Source: Macrophomina tecta (Eukaryota; Ascomycota; Dothideomycetes; Botryosphaeriales; Botryosphaeriaceae). From it: DNA of 64,000 nt. The notes beneath the pieces are model-generated. The model saw nothing but the letters and a program-made list of their open reading frames with translations. It searched no databases and was not told the DNA's origin. Positions 22,703 to 31,734 of this stretch are shown piece after piece (within the stretch, counting starts at the first letter, position 1; each line of letters opens with the position of its first letter). The stretch lies in the NCBI GenBank assembly GCA_024180945.1, contig JAKSGN010000041.1, forward strand, positions 2,790,001 through 2,854,000. Direction: 5' to 3'. The translations under genes and the position numbers were made by a program.

Positions 22703-23649
22703 AGGTGGTCCCGAAGCCGTGCTGTTTATCGCTTCAGTGTGATAAAGCTGCGAGTGGGCATGTGCATGGAGATGCTCACTGCTGCGTGGAGTGGTTTATC
22801 CCGAGTCCCGCGCGACTGACGGATTTGCGCGGTGATTGAAAACGGGCTCCTTTACTGATTCGGTCCAGAAAGGGGGCGTCTAAATGGAATCTCCGAGACT
22901 TGACATGCCTGGAGCGGATTCAATCATCGTATGAAGTCGAAGGTAAACCTGCCGGTGAAGTCGCGAGGCTGAGCTGAGAGTCGCGTTCGTTACACATGCA
23001 TTCGAGACGAAGTGGGGTTGTGGGGGCCACTATGTTCAGCCTCGATTTACAATTAGGCACAGACACGCATACTGTAGTCAACAGCCATGACTCGGTGGTT
23101 CGTCCGCAGACACTGTTATTAAGTGTGAGCGAGCTTTGTGAAGCATGAGTCGTATGCTCGAGAGCCGTCGCCAGATCCGTCCGCGCGCTGATGTCACTTC
23201 TCGGGAGTGCACACAGTAAATAAGCTGACAGCCTTCTTGTATGCCAATGAGCGTTGCTCCTTATCTTAAAAGTGCACAGTGCTTGATTGTGCCAAGAGTC
23301 ATGTGGGTGTCAGTGCCGTGCGATGGGCTGATGACCAGAGTGGACACAAACAGAGGATCTATGGTGTATCTGCATTGAATGCCTCAAAGGTTTGGAAATG
23401 ATAAGATCGAAGCGCAGACCCTTACGATAAACGTTTCAGAGGCTCGAGGCAACAGGCAAGGGAGACAAATTGTGTGGTTGACAGAGAGCGAAGGAGCGCC
23501 GGGACGCCGATAAACACTATATCATTGACGTCATGCTCACCACTTCGCATCGCAACGTCGAAACAGTGGCTGCCTAAGCCAAGACGACAAACATATAACC
23601 CCAACGTTTGTAGGCAGCATCCGAACATGTGAACTGCACCTCAATCCGA
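22703..23649. other. Divergent intergenic region, pseudokinase / monooxygenase
   Basis: This 947-bp space separates two divergent starts and presumably holds both promoters. No ORF of note and no clear regulatory motif were seen. Confidence 0.45.
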
Positions 23650-24837
23650 ATGTCTCCATCCATTCTCATCGCAGGCGGCGGCATCGCCGGCCCGGTCCTC
23701 GCGTTCTGGCTCCATCGGGCCGGGTACAAATGCACCATCGTCGAGCGCTCCCCGGTCCCGCGCACTACCGGCCAGCAAATCGACTTGCGCGGCGCTTCCC
23801 GAGAGATCGTCAGGCGCATGGGCCTCGACGATGCAATCAGATCCAGGACCGTGGAAGAGGAGGGCATCGCATTCGTGGATTCGTCGGGCAAGCACCTCGC
23901 CGAGTTCCGCTCCAGGCCCGACAGTGCTAGCTTTACTTCCGACATTGAGATCCTGCGCGGAGACTTGGCAGCCGTCTTCCTCGAAGCCACGGAAAAAAAC
24001 GTCGAATACCTGTGGGGAGACTACATCACTGGCTTAGACGAGCAAGACGATGGCATTGTGGCGAAGTTCTCGAGGGCGGAGCAGAGAAAGTTTGACCTGG
24101 TGGTGGCGGCGGATGGCATGCACTCGAAGACCCGGAAGCTGGTGTTTGACGACAGCGGTGCGCTCTACCACCTCGGCCAGTACATGGCCTACTTCACCAT
24201 CCCCGTTTCCGAGCGTGATAGCAGTTGGGCGACGTGGTACAACGCACCCGGAGGACGGCTCATCCTGGTCAGACCGGATCTGAAACGCCAGAGGACTGGC
24301 GCATATCTGGCCGTCTGCAACAACGAACACCCGAAGGAGTATCTGGGCCGCGGCGTTCCGGACCAGATGAAGATGTGGGACGATCTCTTCAAAGATGCGG
24401 GCGGCGACGCAGAACGTGTTATCAAGGGCATGTACACCGCGGACGACTTCTACATGCAGCAGATTGCGCAGGTCAAGATGCCGCAGTGGTCAAAGGGACG
24501 TGTGGCGCTGTTGGGGGACGCAGCCTTCTGCCCGTCTCCAATATCCGGCGTGGGGACCGCCTGTGCCATTGAGGGGGCATACATTCTCGCTGGAGAGCTG
24601 ACAAAACACGACGATTACAAAGCTGGGTTTGCAGGCTATGAGAAGATGATGCGGCCTGTCACTGCAAAAGCGCAGAGGCTTATCCCTGGCACGCCGGCTC
24701 TGGCAAACCCCCAGACGTCTTGGGGCATTTCCATCATGAACGGCATTTTGAGCGTGGTATCTTGGACGGGCATAACAAAATGGCTTCAGGGGGCTGTTCT
24801 GAATGAGCTTGTGGATTTACCGGAGTATCAGATGTAG
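23650..24837 (+). CDS. FAD-dependent monooxygenase (PHBH-type)
   Basis: This is a class A flavoprotein hydroxylase of 395 aa in a single exon. The start at 23650 (ATGTCTCC) is chosen because the FAD-binding strand must begin within a few residues. Visible motifs are the Rossmann GGGIAGPVLAFWLHRAGY (about 7-25), the second FAD/NAD-contact DG motif VVAADGMHSKTRK (about 155), and the GD motif GRVALLGDAAFCPSPISGVG (about 290) binding the FAD ribityl. Such enzymes hydroxylate aromatic or polyketide substrates with NAD(P)H and O2, often in secondary metabolism or catabolism. The substrate cannot be predicted. The C terminus lacks a thioredoxin-like domain. No biosynthetic cluster surrounds it. Confidence 0.9.
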   Translation: MSPSILIAGGGIAGPVLAFWLHRAGYKCTIVERSPVPRTTGQQIDLRGASREIVRRMGLDDAIRSRTVEEEGIAFVDSSGKHLAEFRSRPDSASFTSDIEILRGDLAAVFLEATEKNVEYLWGDYITGLDEQDDGIVAKFSRAEQRKFDLVVAADGMHSKTRKLVFDDSGALYHLGQYMAYFTIPVSERDSSWATWYNAPGGRLILVRPDLKRQRTGAYLAVCNNEHPKEYLGRGVPDQMKMWDDLFKDAGGDAERVIKGMYTADDFYMQQIAQVKMPQWSKGRVALLGDAAFCPSPISGVGTACAIEGAYILAGELTKHDDYKAGFAGYEKMMRPVTAKAQRLIPGTPALANPQTSWGISIMNGILSVVSWTGITKWLQGAVLNELVDLPEYQM

Positions 24838-25408
24838 TAACTAATCATCTCGCTCGACTAATGAGCTGAACGATCCGCTTTGTCCACCTTAATGCATTCT
24901 CGGCCTGTTTACCTTCAGAAAAGCTAAAGCGTTGGGTAATTAGCACTGTTTCCATATAATACAAATTTATGATCGTAGATTCTTCCTGCACTACATCTCA
25001 TGGACATGCATTGTTTCGCAGCAGAGGGCATCTTGATTGGACGAATGAATATGGCAGTTTGACCACGACCTGTAAGCCTCGTGTATGTGGTACCTTAATT
25101 CCGTTCCTATTGACCAGAACTCTTGTCCGAGTGATCTGTTTCTCTTGTGTACTACCTATCGCCCGTATGAGTGAAACACATCCTGAGCCAATCCTCCCGG
25201 TGCTTTGACTGAAAGTACATCTGAGCCTTTAAGGATTAGCGAGGAAATACTCAGCCGATACGACCATCGGCTTACTGAATACTTGAGCGGCCTGTCAAGA
25301 TACCTTTATCAATGTGTCTCCTGTGTCAGTTTCGAAGATTCTTATGGAAAATAATGATAGTTCAAGGTAAACTTACTGGCAGTCTATTTTCGACGTACGA
25401 TGCGCCAT
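24838..25408. other. Intergenic, A/T-rich
   Basis: No gene is supported in these 571 bases. By eye the base composition shifts toward A/T here and stays that way to about 28 kb. Confidence 0.4.
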
Positions 25409-25576
25409 TTAAGCACAGCCGTACCAGTTGGGCGCATAACAGCAGGCATTCCCCGCGCCATTACAGCAATCCCTTATGGCTGTTGAGTCATCACAAAACC
25501 CCTGTGCAAGTGCATGCTGAAACAAGAAGAACGAGGCAATGGTGACGAGAAGGATATTCAATGTGATTCGGTCCAT
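25409..25576 (-). CDS. Tiny secreted six-cysteine peptide
   Basis: This 55-aa ORF starts at ATG 25576; upstream in-frame Met codons would bury the signal. Residues 1-24 are a textbook signal peptide with a hydrophobic core (LNILLVTIASFFLF) ending ALA. The predicted mature peptide is 31 aa with six cysteines spaced C-X8-CC-X6-CC-X7-C, enough for three disulphides. It also contains NWYG near the C terminus. There is no intron. No family is recognised. Small cysteine-rich secreted proteins in plant-associated fungi are often apoplastic effectors or antimicrobial peptides, but nothing here proves either role. It sits in a gene-poor A/T-rich island, as effector-like genes often do. Confidence 0.55.
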   Translation of the reverse strand: MDRITLNILLVTIASFFLFQHALAQGFCDDSTAIRDCCNGAGNACCYAPNWYGCA

Positions 25577-26703
25577 TATTGAAAGGATTTGATAAGGACT
25601 CGTAAACAGAATGCGAGGTGTCTGTTGAATGCAGCACGACTGAAGAGCCCGACTGTGCCTTTTAAGCACATCCGACGATCGTTTGGATTTGGATTCTGTT
25701 GAAAAAGGTGACCTTCAGAATGCACGAGCCACTGTCGTATCGAATACGAGAGGCTTAGGTACAAGGTTTGATCTATGTAGAAAATGGATTTAGTGTCTGT
25801 AATAGAAGCTGGTTTCTATTTCAATATTGCCTGATTCCGTTTGTTCTCATTGGCACTTCCCCAGGTTTCTTGGTGGTACAGTAACCGGATTTGGCAAGCA
25901 GCTCGTATTTGTAGCCATTTCTCCAAACATCCTCGGCTTTCGACCTAGGCTTACATTTCTTATCGGCAATCACTGCCGTTTGGTTGCTATCTTTCGTCAA
26001 AGTCTCTTCAATCGAGGTTTCGGTGCACCGACCTGATTCCATGGTCAGCTGCCTGGATACAAACTCTTGTATCAGCCATCGGATGACAGCGAAGCCCTTT
26101 CACATGTTTCGTGGCGCTTTTCGAAGAAAGTAAATGAACTGATACGGTTAGCTGCAATGGGATGGGCATCCTGTGCTCGGCCCTAGCTTCTGATAGCTCG
26201 GAAGTGACGGCACAGCAAGCCTCCCTTCTTTTTTTAAAAAAAATAAATAAATAAATTTATTTGTTGCAGATAACGCAGGCTTTTTCCGTGAATTTCCCCC
26301 CAGTTAAGTATAACCACTGTATCGGTTTCCATCGTAGCTCGATTCCCTGTCCCTCTGTCTTGCATGTTACGACGAACCCGACCGTGTTGGGTTTCAGTCG
26401 GCGCGTAAGACCGTTCGGCCAACCTCCCGTCGACTCCCAGTCGACAAAAGGTTCAGCAATCATCAGCCTGGTGGCTGATCGTGCCCCAACAACTCTATAT
26501 GCAGGTAGGTCCGTAACATTGCAGACTTGGATTCAGATACGAGAACAAAGATTTGGTGTTACGAGACAAGGCGTACCATGAGTCAAAAGTTCGAGGACAA
26601 GGCGGCTAACTTAAACCTTGGAGTAATTGAAATGCAGTTGATAATATGCATTCTAGGGAAGCCTCATTGGAACGTACCATGAAATCTACTGATCATCCAA
26701 ACT
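25577..26703. other. Gene-poor accessory stretch with two orphan ORFs
   Basis: Two - strand ORFs stand out. The first is 26042-25821, 73 codons, with three Cys and the segment DVWRNGYKYELLAKSGYC. The second is 26463-26234, 68 codons, with VVTCKTEGQGIELRWKP and KACVICNK. Either could be an exon of a small secreted protein, but no signal-peptide exon could be joined to them. An A/T-only stretch lies at about 26231-26262. Otherwise nothing is recognised. Confidence 0.3.
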
Positions 26704-27150
26704 TCAGCCAAGGCTCTTCCACTTTAACCGTTCTTGAGCAGCATATCCATCGTGAACTTCTAGGACCACCTGCAGCATTCTGACGACTGGCCCCATCTCT
26801 TGCAGTGATCTTCTTAACACTGCATTCGATGTGCGCTCTGAGAATAGCAGCATGATGCCACGCATGAGGCTGATCCTTGTTTTCCCTAATTTAGGTCCGA
26901 AGTAACACTCTGGCTTTAGGAAGCGCGTTACTTTCGCGAATACGGATTTCGTACTACGTCTCGTGCCGAGCTTATCTGACAGGCTGTGCGCATCGTATGT
27001 AGAGAAAGGGAACGAGGGCACCAGCTCCAAACGATAGAACCAGAGACGTCCAACGGAGGAGAGAGATACGGCCGCTCCCATACATCGGAACGCGCTCGGA
27101 TGCTGTTCTGACGAGGCATTAAATTTATTTCGACGACGTATTCCTACCAC
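26704..27150 (-). CDS. Orphan ORF, hypothetical
   Basis: This 148-codon ORF (or 125 codons from Met at 27081) has no recognised domain. It includes a Cys/Lys segment (VTRFLKPECYFGPKLGKTR) and a helical C terminus (MGPVVRMLQVVLEVHDGYA). It could be a terminal exon of the damaged gene upstream, a separate gene, or chance. Confidence 0.25.
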   Translation of the reverse strand: MVGIRRRNKFNASSEQHPSAFRCMGAAVSLSSVGRLWFYRLELVPSFPFSTYDAHSLSDKLGTRRSTKSVFAKVTRFLKPECYFGPKLGKTRISLMRGIMLLFSERTSNAVLRRSLQEMGPVVRMLQVVLEVHDGYAAQERLKWKSLG

Positions 27151-27165
27151 GCTCTTGCATTGTCT

Positions 27166-28035
27166 CTAGTCCTTGTCATTCGGACGTTCCCAAGCTTCGG
27201 CTATGAGGCTTATTGAGTTCAGGAATGGTTTCTGAGCTTCTTCACCGGTCGTGGGAGAAGGGGATCGGAGCGCAAAGTCTGCTTTGCTTCCGTCGCTCTC
27301 GCCTCGATACGCTCCTTTGCACCGATGGATATAGCTTGAAGTCCGAGAATATCTGGACATTGAGGAACCCTGCTACCTGAATCCTCTTGCCCCGTTTCTT
27401 TTCCAAGGCAAACGTCGTCTGGTGCAGTTTCGGATGGGTTATATGAATGCCTGCTCGACCAGTCAGCCCTGAGAGCTTCAACCTTACGTAGGCCATATCC
27501 GTACATGCGAGTCTTGCAACTGTTTCGACGTGGTCCATTCATTTGGCACCAAACCTGCGCCAGGTATGTACCAATAGCCTCGATGTGTGGTTGAAGACAG
27601 CCTTGGATGTTTGCTTGGAGGCGCATGGAGAGGTGCGCTTTCCTGAGCTCCGTTATGATCCCAGCAAATCGGCTTATCCAATGAGTGTAGTTCATCAATA
27701 ACACGCACATCAAGTAAAAATTGGCGTTTCTGTAGCTCAGCAGAAAGGTCTTCATGATGTTGAAGATGTCGACGCAGAGACCGACCAGCATTGTCTTCAA
27801 ATTGGTGAAATCCTCAGAAAATGCGGTAGAAACTTACTGCCATGGAAGAGGGTCTGCTCGTACACTCATATCTGAAAGAGCCTCGAGTGTTTAAAACTAT
27901 CATCTGAAAAATAACGGCCTGATCGTGCAGCCTTGCTTTCAATGATGCAGCTCGAGCGTCAAGCCCCGCGAATATTGCAACGAAAGTGAGAATTCCGAAG
28001 AGGTTGGACGTAACGGAAAGGGGACTGTCAGCCAT
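27166..28035 (-). pseudogene. Broken fungal membrane-anchored hypothetical gene
   Basis: Exon 1 (28035-27838) encodes an N-terminal membrane helix (SNLFGILTFVAIFAGLDA) and continues after a GTAAGT donor. It resembles fungal proteins starting MADPLS...NLFG that I cannot name. Exon 2 (27794 on) carries AFLLSYR-like and LHLL-like family segments (MKTFLLSYRNANFYLMCVLL; LRLQANIQGCLQPHIEAIGT-like). Near 27531-27540 the plausible protein continues one frame over (HVETVARLACTDMAYVRLKL; HQTTFALEKKRGKRIQ). After about 27370 it continues in another frame again (SPTTGEEAQKPFLNSISL), ending at 27166. The second change has no good splice solution, so a decayed gene is the best reading. Sequencing error is an alternative. 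Confidence 0.5.
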
Positions 28036-28256
28036 GGCGGCGATATCAACACCACAATGTGTTGCAGAGTAGAATGTGAAGCAAGAAACTTGATTGCCGC
28101 GAGGCCGAGCAATCCGTCCTTTTATCTGTGTCAAGCCTGTGTGCAACGTCAGCCGTCAGCCTTCCGGCACCCCTCCTCTTCCGGCTATCATTGGTTCCCT
28201 CACCAACCACCACCGCTTCCTCCCTCTCCGCCCGCCCAATCGCCCAACACTCGCAC

Positions 28257-28775
28257 CTACGCCTCCCCAAACCTCAACCCCAGCAACTCGGCCTGCAACA
28301 TCGACCCAAATGCCTCATGCTCCACCGCGGTCACAAACTCAAACCCCTCCCGCTCATAAATCCGCCTCGCGGCCTCATTTTTCTGCATCCACACGACACA
28401 CCGCCTATAGCCAGACTCCCTCGCGAACCTAACTGCCTCTCTCACCATCCAGCTGCCGACACCCTTGCCCCGCTCCTCCGGCTCGACGAGCAGCAGCCGC
28501 AGCATGGCCGTCATCTCGACCTCTTCCTTCTCGTTGAACATCATGACGCAGCCGACGAACTTGCCGTCCTTGCGGCGCTCGGCGACCCACAGGCGCTCGG
28601 TGCGCGGGTCGTGGGTGTCGATGAAGTCGGCGCAGGTGCGCGCGACGAGCGACTCCATGCGCACGTCCCAGCCGTACTCGTCGGCGTAGAGGACGCCGTG
28701 GCGGGCGATGATATGGCCGATGTCGCCGATGCGGTGAGGCCGGAGGACGAGGCCGTCAAGGGTGTCGTTAGCCAT
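28257..28775 (-). CDS. GNAT-family N-acetyltransferase
   Basis: This single-exon protein of 172 aa starts at ATG 28775; the upstream in-frame extension to 29000 looks like 5' UTR. The N terminus (IGDIGHIIARHGVLYADEYGWD) resembles the segment that precedes the GNAT fold in MarR-GNAT and related proteins. The acetyl-CoA-binding motif A is clear: LRLLLVEPEERGKGVGSWMV (the R/Q-x-x-G-x-G/A loop ERGKGVG). It is followed by CVVWMQKNEAARRIYEREGF. The acceptor substrate is unknown. Expected location is cytosol or nucleus, as there is no signal peptide. Confidence 0.87.
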   Translation of the reverse strand: MANDTLDGLVLRPHRIGDIGHIIARHGVLYADEYGWDVRMESLVARTCADFIDTHDPRTERLWVAERRKDGKFVGCVMMFNEKEEVEMTAMLRLLLVEPEERGKGVGSWMVREAVRFARESGYRRCVVWMQKNEAARRIYEREGFEFVTAVEHEAFGSMLQAELLGLRFGEA

Positions 28776-29622
28776 TATGTCTAAGGGTTGTTGTGAACGC
28801 GCGTGCCGGGGGCAACAGTCCGCAGACGTCAGCGAGAAACAGAGACGAAAGAACGAGCAAGGGGGGTTTGGGAAAAAAAAAAGAGAACAGTTATATCGTG
28901 AAGTGAATCGGAGTGTCGAAGATAAGATTGGCGCTAGGCAGGGAAGTGAGAGATTAAGTTGACAGCACGCTTGGCAACTGGAGGGCACCTCTCGTTCCAA
29001 TGCCCGGCAACTGGCGTGGGGACGTCTTTATATCAGCACCTACATCCCATGGCCCGCCGTGATCGCATACGCATGCGGATTCGGGCCGTGTCCTTGGGTG
29101 CTCGATTGGGCGTCCCGGGCCGATCGTGGCGTGGGAACTTTTCCTCCACCAGACAACGGATGGCAACTCTTAATTCGCCGAGCGTATTCGGAGTTTTTGC
29201 AATCGAGGCCAATCAAGCTCCGCTGATAAGTCCCAAGGCAGCCAAGCTGGAAGGAGCGTGTCGTTCCTTTGTCCAATCGCTGGGGCCGGAGTTATAAACC
29301 GCGAACTCGGCCGGCTCAAAATGACTTGAACGTGCCCCGCAATCGTCGTCGTATTTCGATCGCCAGTCTGCCTCTCAACCATCTGCCGATCCCCGCTAGG
29401 AACCACTGCCAAGCACCAGACACAGGTGCTCTTCACATTGCGAGCATTCAGCCGCCACAGCGGCATTAAACAAGGCTTCGACCGCCATCTTACTCTGTTG
29501 GAACATGTCTAGCTCTTACAGTAAAACACCTGGGATGCTGGAAGACTCCACCAGTCAATATTCTGTGATGCCGACACGCACAAGCCTCATTCACGGTAAC
29601 CGCCTCCATGTCTATCCAACGC
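28776..29622. other. Intergenic, GNAT promoter side and QTRT2 3' end
   Basis: No gene is supported in these 847 bases. Short ORFs overlap in all frames. Confidence 0.45.
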
Positions 29623-31165
29623 TCATGACTTCTGAAGCTCGGCAAACCCTTTCTCCTCAAGATCCTTCGCATTTGTTGCCGAGCCAGGCGTAACGGATTC
29701 CTCAAGGACCTCCTTTCCTTCATCAAGCATCTTATACGCTGAAGGATTCTTCTTCGCCTCTCCAGGACCGCTCGAGGTGAATTGGTAGCCTCTCAATCTA
29801 TAAACCATCAGCAGACGTACTCAATGACTGTGATCCTTTTCCAGCGACTTACCGGGGACCCTGTCCCGTTTTCTCCGGAAGCTGATCCGCATAGACGCGC
29901 TCGAAAGCAGCCTTATTCTCCTCAAACGTGCCCTTCTCTATGCTCTCGCGCACGCCGGCAAAGAAGAGATCCATGACGTGGTGATTGTGCACCTGAATGA
30001 GGACCCATCCGAGCATCTCCTTGGCAACGAGGAGATGTTGCAGGTAAGCCCGGTGGTGCTTTGTACACGCGTAGCACTCACATCCAGGTGTAAGCGGAGA
30101 CAGATCCGCAGCGTGTTGCGGAAGCCAAAAATCGATTCCCAAGGGCTTGCGCTCTGCCCGGGCAGTGATAGATGCGGTTTTCACCGGAAACTCAAAGTCC
30201 AGCACAATGCCCGCGTCTGTTGCTTGGCTGACAAAGGGAATGGTGAAGAGGTCCGTTCCCAGAGAGATGGCATGCAGAACCTTCTGAGGAGTCGCCGGGT
30301 TCTCGAGTGCCAGGCGTGGAAGCTCGGAAAGCTCGTCGGGAATGTCACCAAGCGAGGCAGAGTCGTAAAGCGCGAGGCCGGATATACTGGGCTTCATCTC
30401 GTCCACTAAGGCGTCCAGATACCATGACTGCAGCTCCTTGCTGATTGGGAGAATTGGTGCGAAAATGTTGTAGGCGCTGCCCTTCTTCGTCTTGTCGAGA
30501 CCACTTTTGCTGGCGATGATGTCCTTCATCCATTTGGAGGTGCGGTCGCCCATCTTGTCCATTCGCCTCAGACTAGGCTTTGCGTGCCCATGCATAATGT
30601 CTCCCAATCCAATTACGATATCGGGTCTCAGTTTCTGCGCGGCGGAAGCATAGTACTCGGAGGTCAAAGCCTGGAAGCCCACGGCCGTGTGTATCGCGAT
30701 GGAGCTGTTGGTGTTCGAGGCAGAGGCTACAACGGGAATGACGCGGCGGGGGCCAAGAACAAGCAAGGCATCGCCTTGGGCGGCAGTGAAACGGCGGAGG
30801 GCGGACTCGTCAGGTCGGCATGGTGTGGTGAAAAGCGGAGGGGTCTGTTGAGGTGCTTTCTCTACGACTTCTGGGCTCCAGGAAGAGCAGACGGGTCAGC
30901 GCTTGGATGGAAGCGAGGGACGGAGCAGCTCACAGTCCTCAAGCGCAAAGTGCAGAGAGCTGATATCAGTGTGCTTTCTTAGTACATCGTGTGCGAGGTG
31001 GGGGACGACGCCTCTGGATGTGACGGCGAGATAGTGGGGTGTGCTGAGAGTCGCGCGGCCAGGTATGGATAGCCTGCCGAGCCGAGGAGCCAAAGCGGCG
31101 GCGGGCTTCAGTACTTCAAAAGTGAGCATCGCGTCTGGAAGTTGGGGCAGCTTCGTGTCTGCCAT
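29623..31165 (-). CDS. QTRT2: Queuine tRNA-ribosyltransferase accessory subunit 2
   Basis: This is the non-catalytic partner of the eukaryotic TGT that exchanges guanine-34 for queuine in tRNAs with GUN anticodons. Three exons are deduced: 31165-30934, 30867-29853 and 29797-29623, giving 473 aa. Exon 1 has the TGT-fold start RLGRLSIPGRATLSTPHYLA. The first junction reads LED-FVEKAP once the GAAG acceptor is used; the nearer AG would create a stop. The zinc site is visible as C340-X-C342-X2-C345 (CECYACTKHHRAYLQHLL) with a histidine near 371. The tail beyond about 430 is longer than in the human protein (415 aa). Fungal queuine use depends on salvage from food or bacteria. It is divergent from the F-box gene, 569 bp apart. 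Confidence 0.9.
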
Positions 31166-31734
31166 GGTGGAAGTTTGCGCGGGCCGTTGCGCGGAGATGT
31201 CGCGGGACGGCGGACTGTCGCAAAGCTGGGGGACTTGGACTTTCGGCAGCGAGCATGACTCGCCAAAATCCAGGCACCCAAGCACGCCCCCGGCGATCAC
31301 CCGCAACACCGAAGACCTAAGAACAAGAAAGCCTGGGCGCAAGAGGGGGAAGTTGAAGAAGGGTGCAGAATTCGCAACAGCATATACACTTAGTAAAAGA
31401 TGAACTGCCCTATCTAACTCCGCACACGATCTCGCGATCGCAGCCTCTCCCAGCGGACTGGGGATTTGAACGTTGCCCTTTTCGGCTGGTGCGTCTGATG
31501 ACCGCCTTGACACTGCACCTTCCCACACCTTCCGCCATTGTCTTTAGTGGTTCAATGAAATCCGCCGCTTTCAAAGCTTGTTTGCCCAGCCCCTAAAACT
31601 AGGACATTTTTATTCCCGAGTCCTTTCCTACCAGTTCATCATCGCTGACCTCACTCTCACTACCTTCGTGGACTCTTCCTGTTCCAGCTTCCTAGAGCAC
31701 CGCATCCGGCGTACGGCATTCCTCCCTTACGGCG
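31166..31734. promoter_or_regulatory. Divergent promoter region QTRT2 / F-box gene
   Basis: These 569 bp lie between two start codons pointing apart and must contain both promoters. No specific motif was assigned. Confidence 0.45.

Noticed and set aside
23629..23649. Seven-residue upstream extension of the FAD monooxygenase
   Set aside because: It begins at a GTG codon; the ATG at 23650 places the FAD-binding strand at the correct distance from the N terminus.
28128..28784. 218-codon + strand ORF
   Set aside because: Antisense to the GNAT acetyltransferase, whose motif A and length are convincing.
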